From Bog-950 sp046329515 (lineage in GTDB: Bacteria; Bacteroidota; Bacteroidia; Chitinophagales; LD1), in NCBI GenBank assembly GCA_046329515.1, contig JAXLUM010000003.1, forward strand, positions 398,292 to 462,291: a stretch of 64,000 bases of DNA, written 5' to 3'. Shown here in pieces: positions 44,116 to 53,194 of the stretch (its first letter is position 1; each line of letters begins with the position of its first letter). The position numbers and the translations under genes were made by a program. Below the pieces are notes generated by a model. The model worked only from the letters and a program-made list of their open reading frames with translations, searched no databases and was not told the origin of the DNA.

Positions 44116-47100
44116 ATGAAGAACAGAATTTTACTGTTGCTTGCTGCTGTTGTTTCATGCTTTACGGCCATAGGCCAAAACAACGTTGGTATAGGCATAG
44201 CTAACCCCGACCCCAGCGCCATATTGGAATTAAAGGCAACGGATAAAGGCTTTTTAGCACCCCGCCTTACTACGGCACAAAGGCTTGCCATAGCTGCACC
44301 GGCCAGTGGTTTGCTGGTGTTTGATACCAACATAGGTTGCTACTTCTATTTTTCGGGCGGGTGGCAATCATTATGCGCGCCGGCGGGAGCCACAGGGGCT
44401 ACGGGTGCAACCGGTTTACAGGGTAGCACAGGAGTTACCGGCCCGCAAGGGGTAACAGGTGTACAAGGTATAACGGGGCCAACAGGTGTAGGCATTACGG
44501 GCCCAACTGGACCCACCGGGCCTACTGGTGTTACGGGCGCACAAGGCCCAACAGGCCCCACTGGCCCTACGGGTGCAACAGGCCCACAAGGTTTACAAGG
44601 GGTAACGGGCCCCACAGGTTTACAAGGATTACAGGGTGTTACCGGACCTACGGGGATAACAGGTGCAACCGGTGATACCGGCCCAACCGGTCCACAAGGC
44701 GTTACAGGAAACACCGGAGCTACGGGCTCTACAGGAAGTACAGGTGTTACCGGTTCTACCGGTGATACAGGCGCAACAGGAAATACAGGGGCAACTGGTC
44801 CACAAGGAATAACGGGAGCAACGGGTGATACCGGCGCAACCGGTCCGCAAGGCATTGCAGGAAACACAGGAGCAACCGGTAGCACAGGCGCAACAGGAAA
44901 TACAGGTCCACAAGGAATAACGGGGGCTACTGGTGATACCGGGGCAACCGGTCCGCAAGGCGTTACAGGAAACACAGGAGCAACAGGCGCAACCGGTAGC
45001 ACAGGCGCAACCGGAAATACAGGTGCTACAGGTCCACAAGGAATAACGGGGGCTACTGGTGATACTGGGGCAACAGGAAGTACCGGTGCAACTGGTAATA
45101 CAGGAAGTACGGGTGCAACCGGCGCTACAGGAAATACAGGGGCTACAGGTCCACAAGGAGTGACGGGAGCAACGGGTGATACTGGCGCAACCGGTCCGCA
45201 AGGCGTTACGGGCTCAACAGGAAATACAGGTGCTACAGGTCCACAAGGAATAACGGGAGCAACGGGTGATACCGGGGCAACAGGTCCGCAAGGTATTACA
45301 GGCCCAACAGGTAGCACTGGTGCAACCGGCGCTACCGGCTCCACCGGAGCTACAGGTAGTACTGGCGCAACTGGTAGCACAGGCGCTACAGGAAGTACGG
45401 GTGCAACCGGCGCAACTGGTCCGCAAGGCATTACAGGAAACACAGGAGCAACAGGCTCAACCGGTAGCACAGGCGCAACAGGAAATACAGGTGCTACAGG
45501 TCCACAAGGAATAACGGGAGCAACGGGTGATACTGGCGCAACCGGACCACAAGGTCTTACCGGCCCAACAGGTAGCACAGGTGCAACTGGAGCAACGGGT
45601 TCAACTGGAGCAACGGGTTCAACTGGCGCTACAGGCAGTACGGGTTCTACAGGTTCAACCGGCGCAACTGGTTCTACAGGAAGTACAGGTGCAACTGGAA
45701 GCACGGGTGCTACGGGAGCAACGGGCTCAACCGGTGCTACAGGAAGTACTGGCGCAACAGGAAGTACGGGTGCAACAGGCGCTACAGGTCCACAAGGAAT
45801 AACGGGAGCAACAGGTGATACCGGGGCAACCGGACCACAAGGTGTTACCGGCCCAACAGGTAGCACTGGTGCAACAGGCGCAACAGGTTCTACTGGTAAT
45901 ACAGGTGCCACAGGAGCAACGGGCTCAACAGGAAATACAGGGGCTACGGGCGCAACAGGAAGTACGGGCGCAACTGGCTCAACCGGAGCTACTGGAAATA
46001 CAGGAAGTACTGGTGCGACAGGCGCTACAGGAAACACAGGGGCTACAGGTCCACAAGGAATAACGGGAGCAACTGGTGATACCGGGGCAACTGGTCCGCA
46101 AGGTATTACAGGACCAACAGGAAGCACTGGCGCTACGGGTGCAACAGGTTCAACAGGTTCAACTGGCTCTACAGGCGCTACGGGTGCAACAGGTTCAACT
46201 GGCTCTACAGGCGCTACGGGTGCAACAGGTTCAACTGGCTCTACAGGCGCTACGGGTAGTACTGGAGCAACCGGAGCTACTGGCTCTACAGGGGCTACCG
46301 GGGCAACTGGTTCTACAGGTAGTACAGGGGCAACCGGATCAACTGGCGCAACTGGTTCTACTGGCGCTACCGGACCAACTGGTATTACAGGCGCAACAGG
46401 TTCTACCGGCGCAACAGGAAGCACGGGTGCTACGGGAGCAACGGGCTCAACCGGTGCTACAGGAAGCACTGGCGCTACGGGCACTTTAAGCGGCCCTGCG
46501 GGTGGAGACTTATCGGGCACATACCCTAACCCAACCGTTGTAGGATTGCAGACCATACCTATTTCAAATACACCACCTACAACAGGGCAGGTATTAACCT
46601 ACAATGGTACCAGTTGGATACCGCAGGCATCGAATAACTGGATGCTTTTAGGTAATGCGGGAACTAATGCGGCAACCAACTTTTTAGGAACTACCGATGC
46701 GGTTGATTTAGTATTTCGCACTAACAATACGGCAAGGGCACGTGTATTAGCTGCCAACGGTTATGTTGGTATTAATACTGCTGCACCTACTGCGCAGTTA
46801 GAAGTAGTAAGTGGAACGAATGATGCTATTTACGGCCACTCGCCTAACGTAGGCGGCGTGGTAGGTCGCGAGGTTAACTTCAGTTTTGGTGTGCCGCTTC
46901 AAACACTGGCCGGCGCAGGTATTTATGCCAGTAACCCGGCTGCCAACTACACTTCTATATTTGGCCAAAGTACAGGCGCTGCTAACGTAGCAGCGGGTAT
47001 TGATTACAGCAGTGTTTGGATTGCACATTACAGCTACGTTGACAATGCTTCGGCCATCTTTAACCCGCCGGCCATTTATGCTCAGTTGAATAACACCAGT

Positions 47101-47964
47101 ACTACGCTTACCGGTTTTCAGTCGGCATTACGGGCCTATAATAACCGTGCTGCCACAGCAGGTAACCCGGGCTATTCGATAGGGGTAGAGGGAGATGCTA
47201 ACTCACAAAACCAGGATGCCATTGGTGTAATGGGCTGGGCTTATTGTAATACCGCTAATGTAGCGGGCGGTTATTTTGAAGCAGATAATTATGCAGGTGT
47301 TCAACAGGCGTATGCTTACGTTGGTACTAATACAGGTGGTGTTGCGCGTAAAATAACCGGTACGGCGGCGGTATCGGAAATAGTACCTACGCCAACACAT
47401 GGCCGTATTACCCTTACTGCACCTGAATCGCCGGAGTATTGGTACCAGGATTATGCAACAGTTAAGCTGGTAAACGGTAAGACGCATGTTGACCTTGACC
47501 CTATACTAGCTGACATTATTGTGGTGAATGATGAATACCCTATACGTGTATTTGTAACTGCTGCAGACATGACGGATTTTAACGGCATAGCCGTAGTAAA
47601 CAGAACCGCTACCGGTTTTGATTTAGTAGAACTGAATGGCGGCACGCATAACGGAAATTTAGATTATATGTTGATTGCCAAACCTAAAACAGGTTATGGC
47701 GAGGGCCGTTTCCCTCAGGCACCGGGCCCGGCCTGGCTTAAGGCTGATAAGGAGCCTGCAGCTGCAAAAGCTGCTAATCAACCTGCCGGTAAAGAAATAT
47801 TCCACTGGCCTGCTGACTGGAAGGTTTACAACTATAACCCTGAGGATTATGTGGGTATTGGTAACGTAGTGCCCGCCGGTAAATACGCCGGTAAAATAAA
47901 AGGCGCTAACGGCACTTACCTTGAGCAGGTGCCTGTAAATAAAAAGGAATTGAACGGCCAGTAA
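44116..47964 (+). CDS. Collagen-like repeat protein with tail-fibre-like flanks
   Basis: 1282 residues from the ATG at 44116 (a GTG one codon before also fits). Signal peptide MKNRILLLLAAVVSCFTAIGQ. Residues about 22-90 (NVGIGIANPDPSAILELKATDKGFLAPRL) resemble the head of Bacteroidota fibre proteins. About 92-790 is an unbroken collagen-like Gly-X-Thr region of roughly 230 triplets, dominated by GAT, GST, GNT, GDT and PQG units; a larger module GPQGITGATGDTGATG recurs about eight times. The C-terminal ~490 residues start with GGDLSGTYPNPTV and VGINTAAPTAQLEV, fibre-type motifs. No T9SS domain is visible, so the export route is unclear. Likely a long trimeric surface fibre. Confidence 0.88.
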   Translation: MKNRILLLLAAVVSCFTAIGQNNVGIGIANPDPSAILELKATDKGFLAPRLTTAQRLAIAAPASGLLVFDTNIGCYFYFSGGWQSLCAPAGATGATGATGLQGSTGVTGPQGVTGVQGITGPTGVGITGPTGPTGPTGVTGAQGPTGPTGPTGATGPQGLQGVTGPTGLQGLQGVTGPTGITGATGDTGPTGPQGVTGNTGATGSTGSTGVTGSTGDTGATGNTGATGPQGITGATGDTGATGPQGIAGNTGATGSTGATGNTGPQGITGATGDTGATGPQGVTGNTGATGATGSTGATGNTGATGPQGITGATGDTGATGSTGATGNTGSTGATGATGNTGATGPQGVTGATGDTGATGPQGVTGSTGNTGATGPQGITGATGDTGATGPQGITGPTGSTGATGATGSTGATGSTGATGSTGATGSTGATGATGPQGITGNTGATGSTGSTGATGNTGATGPQGITGATGDTGATGPQGLTGPTGSTGATGATGSTGATGSTGATGSTGSTGSTGATGSTGSTGATGSTGATGATGSTGATGSTGATGSTGATGATGPQGITGATGDTGATGPQGVTGPTGSTGATGATGSTGNTGATGATGSTGNTGATGATGSTGATGSTGATGNTGSTGATGATGNTGATGPQGITGATGDTGATGPQGITGPTGSTGATGATGSTGSTGSTGATGATGSTGSTGATGATGSTGSTGATGSTGATGATGSTGATGATGSTGSTGATGSTGATGSTGATGPTGITGATGSTGATGSTGATGATGSTGATGSTGATGTLSGPAGGDLSGTYPNPTVVGLQTIPISNTPPTTGQVLTYNGTSWIPQASNNWMLLGNAGTNAATNFLGTTDAVDLVFRTNNTARARVLAANGYVGINTAAPTAQLEVVSGTNDAIYGHSPNVGGVVGREVNFSFGVPLQTLAGAGIYASNPAANYTSIFGQSTGAANVAAGIDYSSVWIAHYSYVDNASAIFNPPAIYAQLNNTSTTLTGFQSALRAYNNRAATAGNPGYSIGVEGDANSQNQDAIGVMGWAYCNTANVAGGYFEADNYAGVQQAYAYVGTNTGGVARKITGTAAVSEIVPTPTHGRITLTAPESPEYWYQDYATVKLVNGKTHVDLDPILADIIVVNDEYPIRVFVTAADMTDFNGIAVVNRTATGFDLVELNGGTHNGNLDYMLIAKPKTGYGEGRFPQAPGPAWLKADKEPAAAKAANQPAGKEIFHWPADWKVYNYNPEDYVGIGNVVPAGKYAGKIKGANGTYLEQVPVNKKELNGQ
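44386..46482 (+). repeat. Collagen-coding tandem repeat DNA, 9-nt period
   Basis: About 2.1 kb of GGN-RCN-ACN codon triplets with period 9 and super-repeats of about 100-130 nt. Bias against stop trinucleotides leaves several frames open on both strands. It is prone to slippage and to assembly collapse. Confidence 0.9.
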
Positions 47965-47985
47965 GAAAGAATGGCGGTTAAGAGA

Positions 47986-48016
47986 AAACGGAAGCCCAAC
48001 GGCTTCCGTTTTTTAT
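47986..48016 (+). terminator. Terminator after the collagen-like gene
   Basis: 11-bp perfect stem (47986-47996 with 48001-48011), 4-nt loop CAAC, then a T run. Confidence 0.8.
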
Positions 48017-48064
48017 TTGTACCTAATTGCTGGCTTGCGCGTTATAGAATTATAAGCAAGTGTT

Positions 48065-48301
48065 ATGGCAAAGAAGAACAGCATTGTAGAATCGAACGAG
48101 GTGCATGAGCAAATTGATAAGAAGAAGGAGAGCCCTTCAAATATATCGCCTTCAAAAAAGGATAATACCTACTGGAGCGATAAAAAGCGTAGTTTAAAAG
48201 GAGAGAAGCGCGACCCGCAGAAAACAAGGGAAAAGCGATTTACCGGCACGGACAATAAGGAAAGCGAACCGAAGTTTACCAATAACCGCAAGAAAGGGTA
48301 G
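48065..48301 (+). CDS. Small basic, probably disordered protein
   Basis: 78 residues, more than a third Lys, Arg, Glu or Asp, no hydrophobic core, no known family. It reads as intrinsically disordered and might bind nucleic acid or an acidic partner. It follows a terminator with ~50 nt of space and runs convergently into the T9SS gene, one base apart. ATG start; codon use resembles its neighbours. Confidence 0.5.
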   Translation: MAKKNSIVESNEVHEQIDKKKESPSNISPSKKDNTYWSDKKRSLKGEKRDPQKTREKRFTGTDNKESEPKFTNNRKKG

Positions 48302-48302
48302 C

Positions 48303-49748
48303 TTATTCTTTTATGAACCGAAGGGTTTGATATTGCCCGTTTATGTTTGCCCGCATAAAGTAAAGTCCTGCGGGTAGTTGGCTAAGTGTAAGCGTAGTGC
48401 TATTACCGGGTTTACTTTTTTGAAGTAAGCGTTGACCCTTAGCATCAAATACGCAAAGCTCGGTAAGCGGTTCATCAGCCTGCACGGTTACAAAATTTGC
48501 CGAGGGGTTGGGCCATAGGCTTACTGAAATTGAAGGGCGAGTCAATTCATTCACTGAAGTAAAATTACATACGCTTGTATCGGTTACCCAAGCCCTAAAA
48601 GTTTTGAAAGATGAAAATGGTGCAGGAATTGAACCGTTGGGTCCGGGAATGGCATAGTTATCCCGAGCTTCTATTGAAAATATATAAGCATTTTTTTGAG
48701 CCTGTGAGGCATCGGGAGCCCAGTAGATATTTCCGTTAGCAGGGTTACTACCTGTAACAGTAAGCGTAGCCGGATTTTGGGCAAATGTAAAAGGCTCGCC
48801 CCAGGCATACAGTGAAAGCTGTTGGATGCTATCGTCAGTAGCCGTTACTGTTAAAGAAAGCGTATCGCCGGGGGCAAGAAAAATATCTGTGGTGTCCGCC
48901 ATAAGCACAGGATAGGAGTTGGGCTCACTAAGGGCTATAATCTGAAAATCGAAAATAGAACTGCTGAGAAGAACTCCGCAACGGAATTCGCGAACTTGCA
49001 GGGCAGCATCAAAAATTCCTACGGCGCACGGTGTATGCCAGACAATTTGAGCAGTGAGGCTATCTACATGATAATCGGAACTTCCGAAGCCATGGGCTGC
49101 ACAATAATCGTTAGGAAATTTGTAAAGCGGAGCAGGCAGATTTGCATCCTGCAATGGTACAGTAGTGGTAAAGGACATGCTATCACCATCTTCATCGTAA
49201 AACGCCGGGTTAAAGCTTAGTGAATCTGAAACGTTTCCATACTGGGCAAGACAAGCGAACAGATTTGGGGAGCTATTACTACTTGTGGCAAAATCAGCAT
49301 TAAAGAGGGTGTCGCTCAAAAAAAACGGAACATTTACTGAGCCTCCATTAGCAATATTGTTTATTCCATCTATACGATTCATCTCCAAGTAAGATAGAAC
49401 AAAACAGTTGTTAGGTGGGGGTGGCATACCTGCATAAGTATGTATGCCTTGATAAATGCTCTTCTTTAAATCATTGGCACAGTCTTCTCCGTCAGGAATT
49501 CCGTCCGCATCCAGGTCGGGGCCATTTATTCTAAAAATTGAGTCCGTGTTCCCATCGCCATAGTCAATTGTAACGAATTTACGGTCTGCCAAATTACTCG
49601 GGTAGGAGTTTCTTGAAAATGTTGTAACCGATACCTGAAAGGTGTTTCCGCCAAGGTATTTGGCGGTGATAAAGCCCCCACGTAAATGTGTGGCTGAAAC
49701 AATGGTGGTGATAAATACAAATGCGGTAAGTAAAAGTTTATGTTTCAT
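48303..49748 (-). CDS. T9SS type A sorted surface protein, paralogue of 41102-43906
   Basis: 481 residues from the ATG at 49748 (signal peptide MKHKLLLTAFVFITTIVSA). The N-terminal ~300 residues follow the larger protein at 41102: THLRGGFITAKYLGGNTF, SYPSNLADRKFVTIDYGDGNTDSI, HTYAGMPPPPNN, MNRIDGINNIANGGSVNVPFF. It lacks the fibronectin modules and ends in a type A domain (SVSLWPNPSANFVTVQ, LPAGLYFMRA) instead of type B. Secreted surface protein; ligand unknown. Confidence 0.82.
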   Translation of the reverse strand: MKHKLLLTAFVFITTIVSATHLRGGFITAKYLGGNTFQVSVTTFSRNSYPSNLADRKFVTIDYGDGNTDSIFRINGPDLDADGIPDGEDCANDLKKSIYQGIHTYAGMPPPPNNCFVLSYLEMNRIDGINNIANGGSVNVPFFLSDTLFNADFATSSNSSPNLFACLAQYGNVSDSLSFNPAFYDEDGDSMSFTTTVPLQDANLPAPLYKFPNDYCAAHGFGSSDYHVDSLTAQIVWHTPCAVGIFDAALQVREFRCGVLLSSSIFDFQIIALSEPNSYPVLMADTTDIFLAPGDTLSLTVTATDDSIQQLSLYAWGEPFTFAQNPATLTVTGSNPANGNIYWAPDASQAQKNAYIFSIEARDNYAIPGPNGSIPAPFSSFKTFRAWVTDTSVCNFTSVNELTRPSISVSLWPNPSANFVTVQADEPLTELCVFDAKGQRLLQKSKPGNSTTLTLSQLPAGLYFMRANINGQYQTLRFIKE

Positions 49749-49797
49749 AGTGAAACTTAAACGCCTGCCCCGGCATTTTATTGGCGCATATTTTAAC

Positions 49798-49846
49798 AAA
49801 CAAAGGGTTGACACGCATTCGGCATGTCAACCCTTTGTTTTTATTG
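49798..49846. terminator. Strong bidirectional terminator hairpin
   Basis: 16-bp perfect stem (49798-49813 with 49825-49840), 11-nt loop, T-rich on the plus side and T/A-rich on the minus side. It lies downstream of the sdh-DUF1761 transcript and just upstream of the T9SS gene. Confidence 0.75.
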
Positions 49847-49886
49847 TAATAAATTGATATTCAATTAGTTGTTCAATGGTTTCTGA

Positions 49887-49913
49887 AAGTTGACATTTTG
49901 AAAGTGTCAACTT
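49887..49913. repeat. Second stem-loop with the same TTGACA core
   Basis: 9-bp arms AAGTTGACA and TGTCAACTT, 9-nt loop. Together with the terminator next to it and GTGTCAACCC at 49914-49923, five copies of TTGACA or its complement lie in ~130 bp. This may be a multi-part terminator or an operator-like array. Confidence 0.45.
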
Positions 49914-49944
49914 GTGTCAACCCTTTTGGAAAGGGAGCCTGCTT

Positions 49945-50436
49945 TTAAAACTTAGTGAACTGGCAAACTATGCCACCCATAACGGTGAAACAAACGGCCC
50001 AAAAGCCCCAGTTGATTACTATGTATTTGAAGCCACGGCGTTCGAACATGCCGTTTACAGCAATTACCGGTAATACCAAAAATATGCTTGAAAGTATGCC
50101 GTGTAAAGCACCGTGCTTAAAGGTGCGGAAGCTAGTTCCTACCAGGGCCATGCTGTCAGTCATCCATTTAGTATAGGCGGGGTCTGTTTCATGCCCTTGC
50201 ATTAAGGAGCCTAAGGCCATTTGGTGAATGGTTAATACGTGCAATGATATAGCCACAAAAAAACTAAAGAGGTAGGTTAGGCCGAATATGAGAATCATGT
50301 TGGCCCCTTTCATTTTTTCTTCGGTAAGGCCGGCGCCTTCCATCCAGGCTTTGCCGAATACTTTGGGGTTATACCATACAAAGCCTAATAATAGGGGGAA
50401 CAGCGCTGCAATGGCACTGGTAACTAACATTGACAT
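49945..50436 (-). CDS. DUF1761 family membrane protein
   Basis: 163 residues with about four membrane helices (about 3-22, 48-68, 100-120, 140-160). LGFVWYNPKVFGKAWMEGAGLTEEKM near the N-terminus is the DUF1761 signature; GALHGILSSIF is also typical. Function unknown. It follows the sdh genes on the same strand, 40 nt after sdhB, and may be co-transcribed. Confidence 0.8.
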   Translation of the reverse strand: MSMLVTSAIAALFPLLLGFVWYNPKVFGKAWMEGAGLTEEKMKGANMILIFGLTYLFSFFVAISLHVLTIHQMALGSLMQGHETDPAYTKWMTDSMALVGTSFRTFKHGALHGILSSIFLVLPVIAVNGMFERRGFKYIVINWGFWAVCFTVMGGIVCQFTKF

Positions 50437-50476
50437 AGAGGTTGGTTTGGTTTACATGAAAATAGAACAAATTCTA

Positions 50477-51223
50477 TTATTCATCAATCAAAACAGACTT
50501 CAGGTATTCGCGGTTAAGGCGGGCAATGTTGGTAAGCTTAATTTCTTTAGGGCATTCTGCTTCGCAGGCGCCTATGTTGGTACAGTTGCCAAAGCCTTCA
50601 GCATCCATTTGGTCAACCATGCTTTGTGCACGGAGCGTACGTTCAGGCTGGCCTTGTGGTAATAGGGCTAATTGACTGATTTTAGCGGAAACGAAAAGCA
50701 TTGCAGCCGAGTTAGGACAAGCAGCCACACAGGCACCGCAACCTATACAGGCAGCAGCATCCATGGCCTTTTCAGCACTGGCTTTTTCAACGGGTAAATT
50801 ATTAGCATCCTGTGCCTGGCCGGTGTTTACAGAGATGTATCCGCCTGCAGCAATAATGCGATCAAAAGCGCCGCGGTCAACTACCAAATCCTTTATTACG
50901 GGGAAAGCTTTTGCTCTCCACGGTTCCACGTAAATGGTATCGCCATCTTTAAAGTTACGCATGTACAACTGGCAGGTAGTTGTGGCGTGCTGAGGGCCGT
51001 GCGCACGGCCGTTGATATACAGCGAGCACATACCGCAAATACCTTCGCGGCAATCGTGGTCGAAAGCTACGGGCTCTTCGCCTTTGGCTACCAACTGCTC
51101 GTTCATAACATCCATCATCTCCAGGAAACTCATGTCGGCGTTTACACCTTCAACAGGGTATTCCATCATTTTTCCTTGTGCTTTGGCGTTTGCCTGTCTC
51201 CAGACTTTTACGTTAATCTTCAT
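50477..51223 (-). CDS. sdhB: Succinate dehydrogenase/fumarate reductase iron-sulfur subunit
   Basis: 248 residues. [2Fe-2S] cysteines in DHDCREGICGMCSLYINGR, [4Fe-4S] in CIGCGACVAACP and the [3Fe-4S] set in CTNIGACEAECP. It passes electrons from the flavoprotein to quinone at the inner face of the membrane. Last catalytic gene of the sdhC-sdhA-sdhB operon, 8 nt after sdhA. Confidence 0.95.
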   Translation of the reverse strand: MKINVKVWRQANAKAQGKMMEYPVEGVNADMSFLEMMDVMNEQLVAKGEEPVAFDHDCREGICGMCSLYINGRAHGPQHATTTCQLYMRNFKDGDTIYVEPWRAKAFPVIKDLVVDRGAFDRIIAAGGYISVNTGQAQDANNLPVEKASAEKAMDAAACIGCGACVAACPNSAAMLFVSAKISQLALLPQGQPERTLRAQSMVDQMDAEGFGNCTNIGACEAECPKEIKLTNIARLNREYLKSVLIDE

Positions 51224-51231
51224 CGCGCTAA

Positions 51232-53169
51232 TTATTTATATGAACGAACTTGTAACTGAACATTTTCAAACTCCAATTGCTCCTTGTGTAATTCAGGTTC
51301 GGCACCTACACCCTTAAATTCCCATGCAGCAGCATAGCGATAATTTTGGTCATCGCGTTTTGCTTCGCCTTCGTCCTGATACTCTACGCGGAAGTGACCA
51401 CCGCAACTTTCATTACGATGTAAGGCATCGGTTACCATTAACTCGCCCAGCTCAATAAAGTCTGCCACGCGGCCGGCCTTATCCAGTTCGGGGTTAAAGG
51501 CGTTAAACTCACCCATTACCTTTACGTCTTTCCAGTAGTTCTCGCGCAACTCGGCTAACAATTGCTTGGCTTTGGTTAAACCTTCCGCAGTGCGGGCCAT
51601 GCCGCAATACTCCCACATAATTTTGCCTAACTGCTTGTGGAATTGTTCCACCGAAGTTTTGCCTTTAATATTCAACAACTGATTCATACGGTCGCGGGCT
51701 GTTTTTTCCGCTTCAATAAATGCCGGATGGTCAGTAGGTATAGCTTTTGTAAATATTTCGGAAGCCAGGTAGTTACCAACGGTGTAAGGTATAACGAAGT
51801 AACCATCAGCTAAGCCCTGCATAAGCGCTGATGCACCTAAACGGTTAGCGCCGTGGTCGCTAAAGTTTGCTTCACCTAAGGCATAGCAACCAGGTATGCT
51901 TGTCATTAATTCATAATCTACCCAAAGGCCACCCATGGTGTAATGCACCGCAGGGTAAATTTTCATTGGTGTTTTAAGCGGGTCTTCGTTAGTGATGTTT
52001 TGATACATTGGGAAAAGTTCACCGTAGCGTGCTTTAACCACATCAATACCTAAACGCTTAATAGCATCACTAAAATCAAGGAATACGCCGAAACCGCTTG
52101 GCACAATGCCGCGGCCTTCATCGCAAACTTCTTTTGCTGCACGCGATGCTATATCGCGCGGGCAAAGGTTACCGAAGGAAGGGTATTTTCTTTCTAAGTA
52201 ATAGTCGCGGTCTTCTTCCGCTATATCCTCTGCTTTTTTCTGTCCTTTGCGGATAGCTTCGGAATCTTCTTTCTTTTTAGGCACCCATACACGACCATCG
52301 TTACGCAGGGATTCTGACATCAGCGTAAGTTTTGATTGGTAATCGCCGGTAACCGGAATACAGGTTGGGTGAATTTGCGTGTAGCAAGGATTGCCGAAGT
52401 AAGCGCCTTTTTTGTGCGCCTTCCATGCGGCTGTTACGTTACTGCCCATTGCATTGGTAGAAAGGTAGAATACGTTGCCATAACCACCGCTGCAAAGCAA
52501 TACTGCATGGCCAAAGTGGCGCTCTAATTCTCCGGTAACTAAGTTACGGGCAATAATGCCGCGTGCCTTGCCATCTACAATTACAAGCTCCACCATCTCG
52601 TGGCGGTTATACATTTTTACGTTGCCTAAACCAATTTGGCGTTCTAATGCCTGGTAAGCGCCTAGCAATAATTGCTGGCCGGTTTGTCCGCGGGCGTAGA
52701 AGGTACGTGATACCTGTGCACCGCCAAATGAACGGTTATCTAAAAGGCCGCCATACTCGCGGGCAAATGGTACACCCTGGGCTACGCACTGGTCAATTAT
52801 ATTTACTGAAACTTCAGCAAGGCGGTAAACGTTTCCTTCGCGTGCGCGGAAGTCGCCACCTTTAACCGTATCGTAAAACAGGCGGAAAACAGAGTCGCCG
52901 TCGTTTTTATAATTCTTAGCTGAGTTAATACCGCCCTGTGCCGCAATGGAGTGCGCACGGCGCGGAGAATCCTGGAAGCAGTATGCTTTTACTTTGTAAC
53001 CCAACTCAGCAAGTGTGGCAGCAGCCGAAGCGCCGGCCAGGCCGGTACCCACCACTATAACCTCCAGTTTGCGCTTGTTAGCAGGGTTAACCAGCTTAGC
53101 GTGCTCCTTATAATGGGTCCACTTGTCGGCAATTGGCCCCGAAGGGATTTTTGAATTCAGTTCAGCCAT
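51232..53169 (-). CDS. sdhA: Succinate dehydrogenase/fumarate reductase flavoprotein subunit
   Basis: 645 residues. FAD loop GTGLAGASAAATLAELG, the covalent flavin His in AHSIAAQGGINSAKN, active-site HPTCIP and HYTMGGLWVDY, and GANRLGASALMQGLADG. It oxidises succinate to fumarate. Length and sequence are of the type B enzymes used with menaquinone in Bacteroidota. The gene lies between sdhC and sdhB. Confidence 0.95.
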   Translation of the reverse strand: MAELNSKIPSGPIADKWTHYKEHAKLVNPANKRKLEVIVVGTGLAGASAAATLAELGYKVKAYCFQDSPRRAHSIAAQGGINSAKNYKNDGDSVFRLFYDTVKGGDFRAREGNVYRLAEVSVNIIDQCVAQGVPFAREYGGLLDNRSFGGAQVSRTFYARGQTGQQLLLGAYQALERQIGLGNVKMYNRHEMVELVIVDGKARGIIARNLVTGELERHFGHAVLLCSGGYGNVFYLSTNAMGSNVTAAWKAHKKGAYFGNPCYTQIHPTCIPVTGDYQSKLTLMSESLRNDGRVWVPKKKEDSEAIRKGQKKAEDIAEEDRDYYLERKYPSFGNLCPRDIASRAAKEVCDEGRGIVPSGFGVFLDFSDAIKRLGIDVVKARYGELFPMYQNITNEDPLKTPMKIYPAVHYTMGGLWVDYELMTSIPGCYALGEANFSDHGANRLGASALMQGLADGYFVIPYTVGNYLASEIFTKAIPTDHPAFIEAEKTARDRMNQLLNIKGKTSVEQFHKQLGKIMWEYCGMARTAEGLTKAKQLLAELRENYWKDVKVMGEFNAFNPELDKAGRVADFIELGELMVTDALHRNESCGGHFRVEYQDEGEAKRDDQNYRYAAAWEFKGVGAEPELHKEQLEFENVQLQVRSYK

Positions 53170-53194
53170 ATCTTATTTTTTAAAACTACTTCGT

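Noticed and set aside
44386..46482. Regular repeats that might suggest a CRISPR array
   Set aside because: The period is 9 nt with no unique spacers, and it is coding throughout.
44346..46556. A 736-codon open frame antisense to the collagen-like gene, and long open frames in its other phases
   Set aside because: The 9-nt repeat lacks stop trinucleotides in several frames on both strands. The product would be a meaningless PVAPV repeat with no start signals; the sense frame has a signal peptide and ordinary flanking domains.
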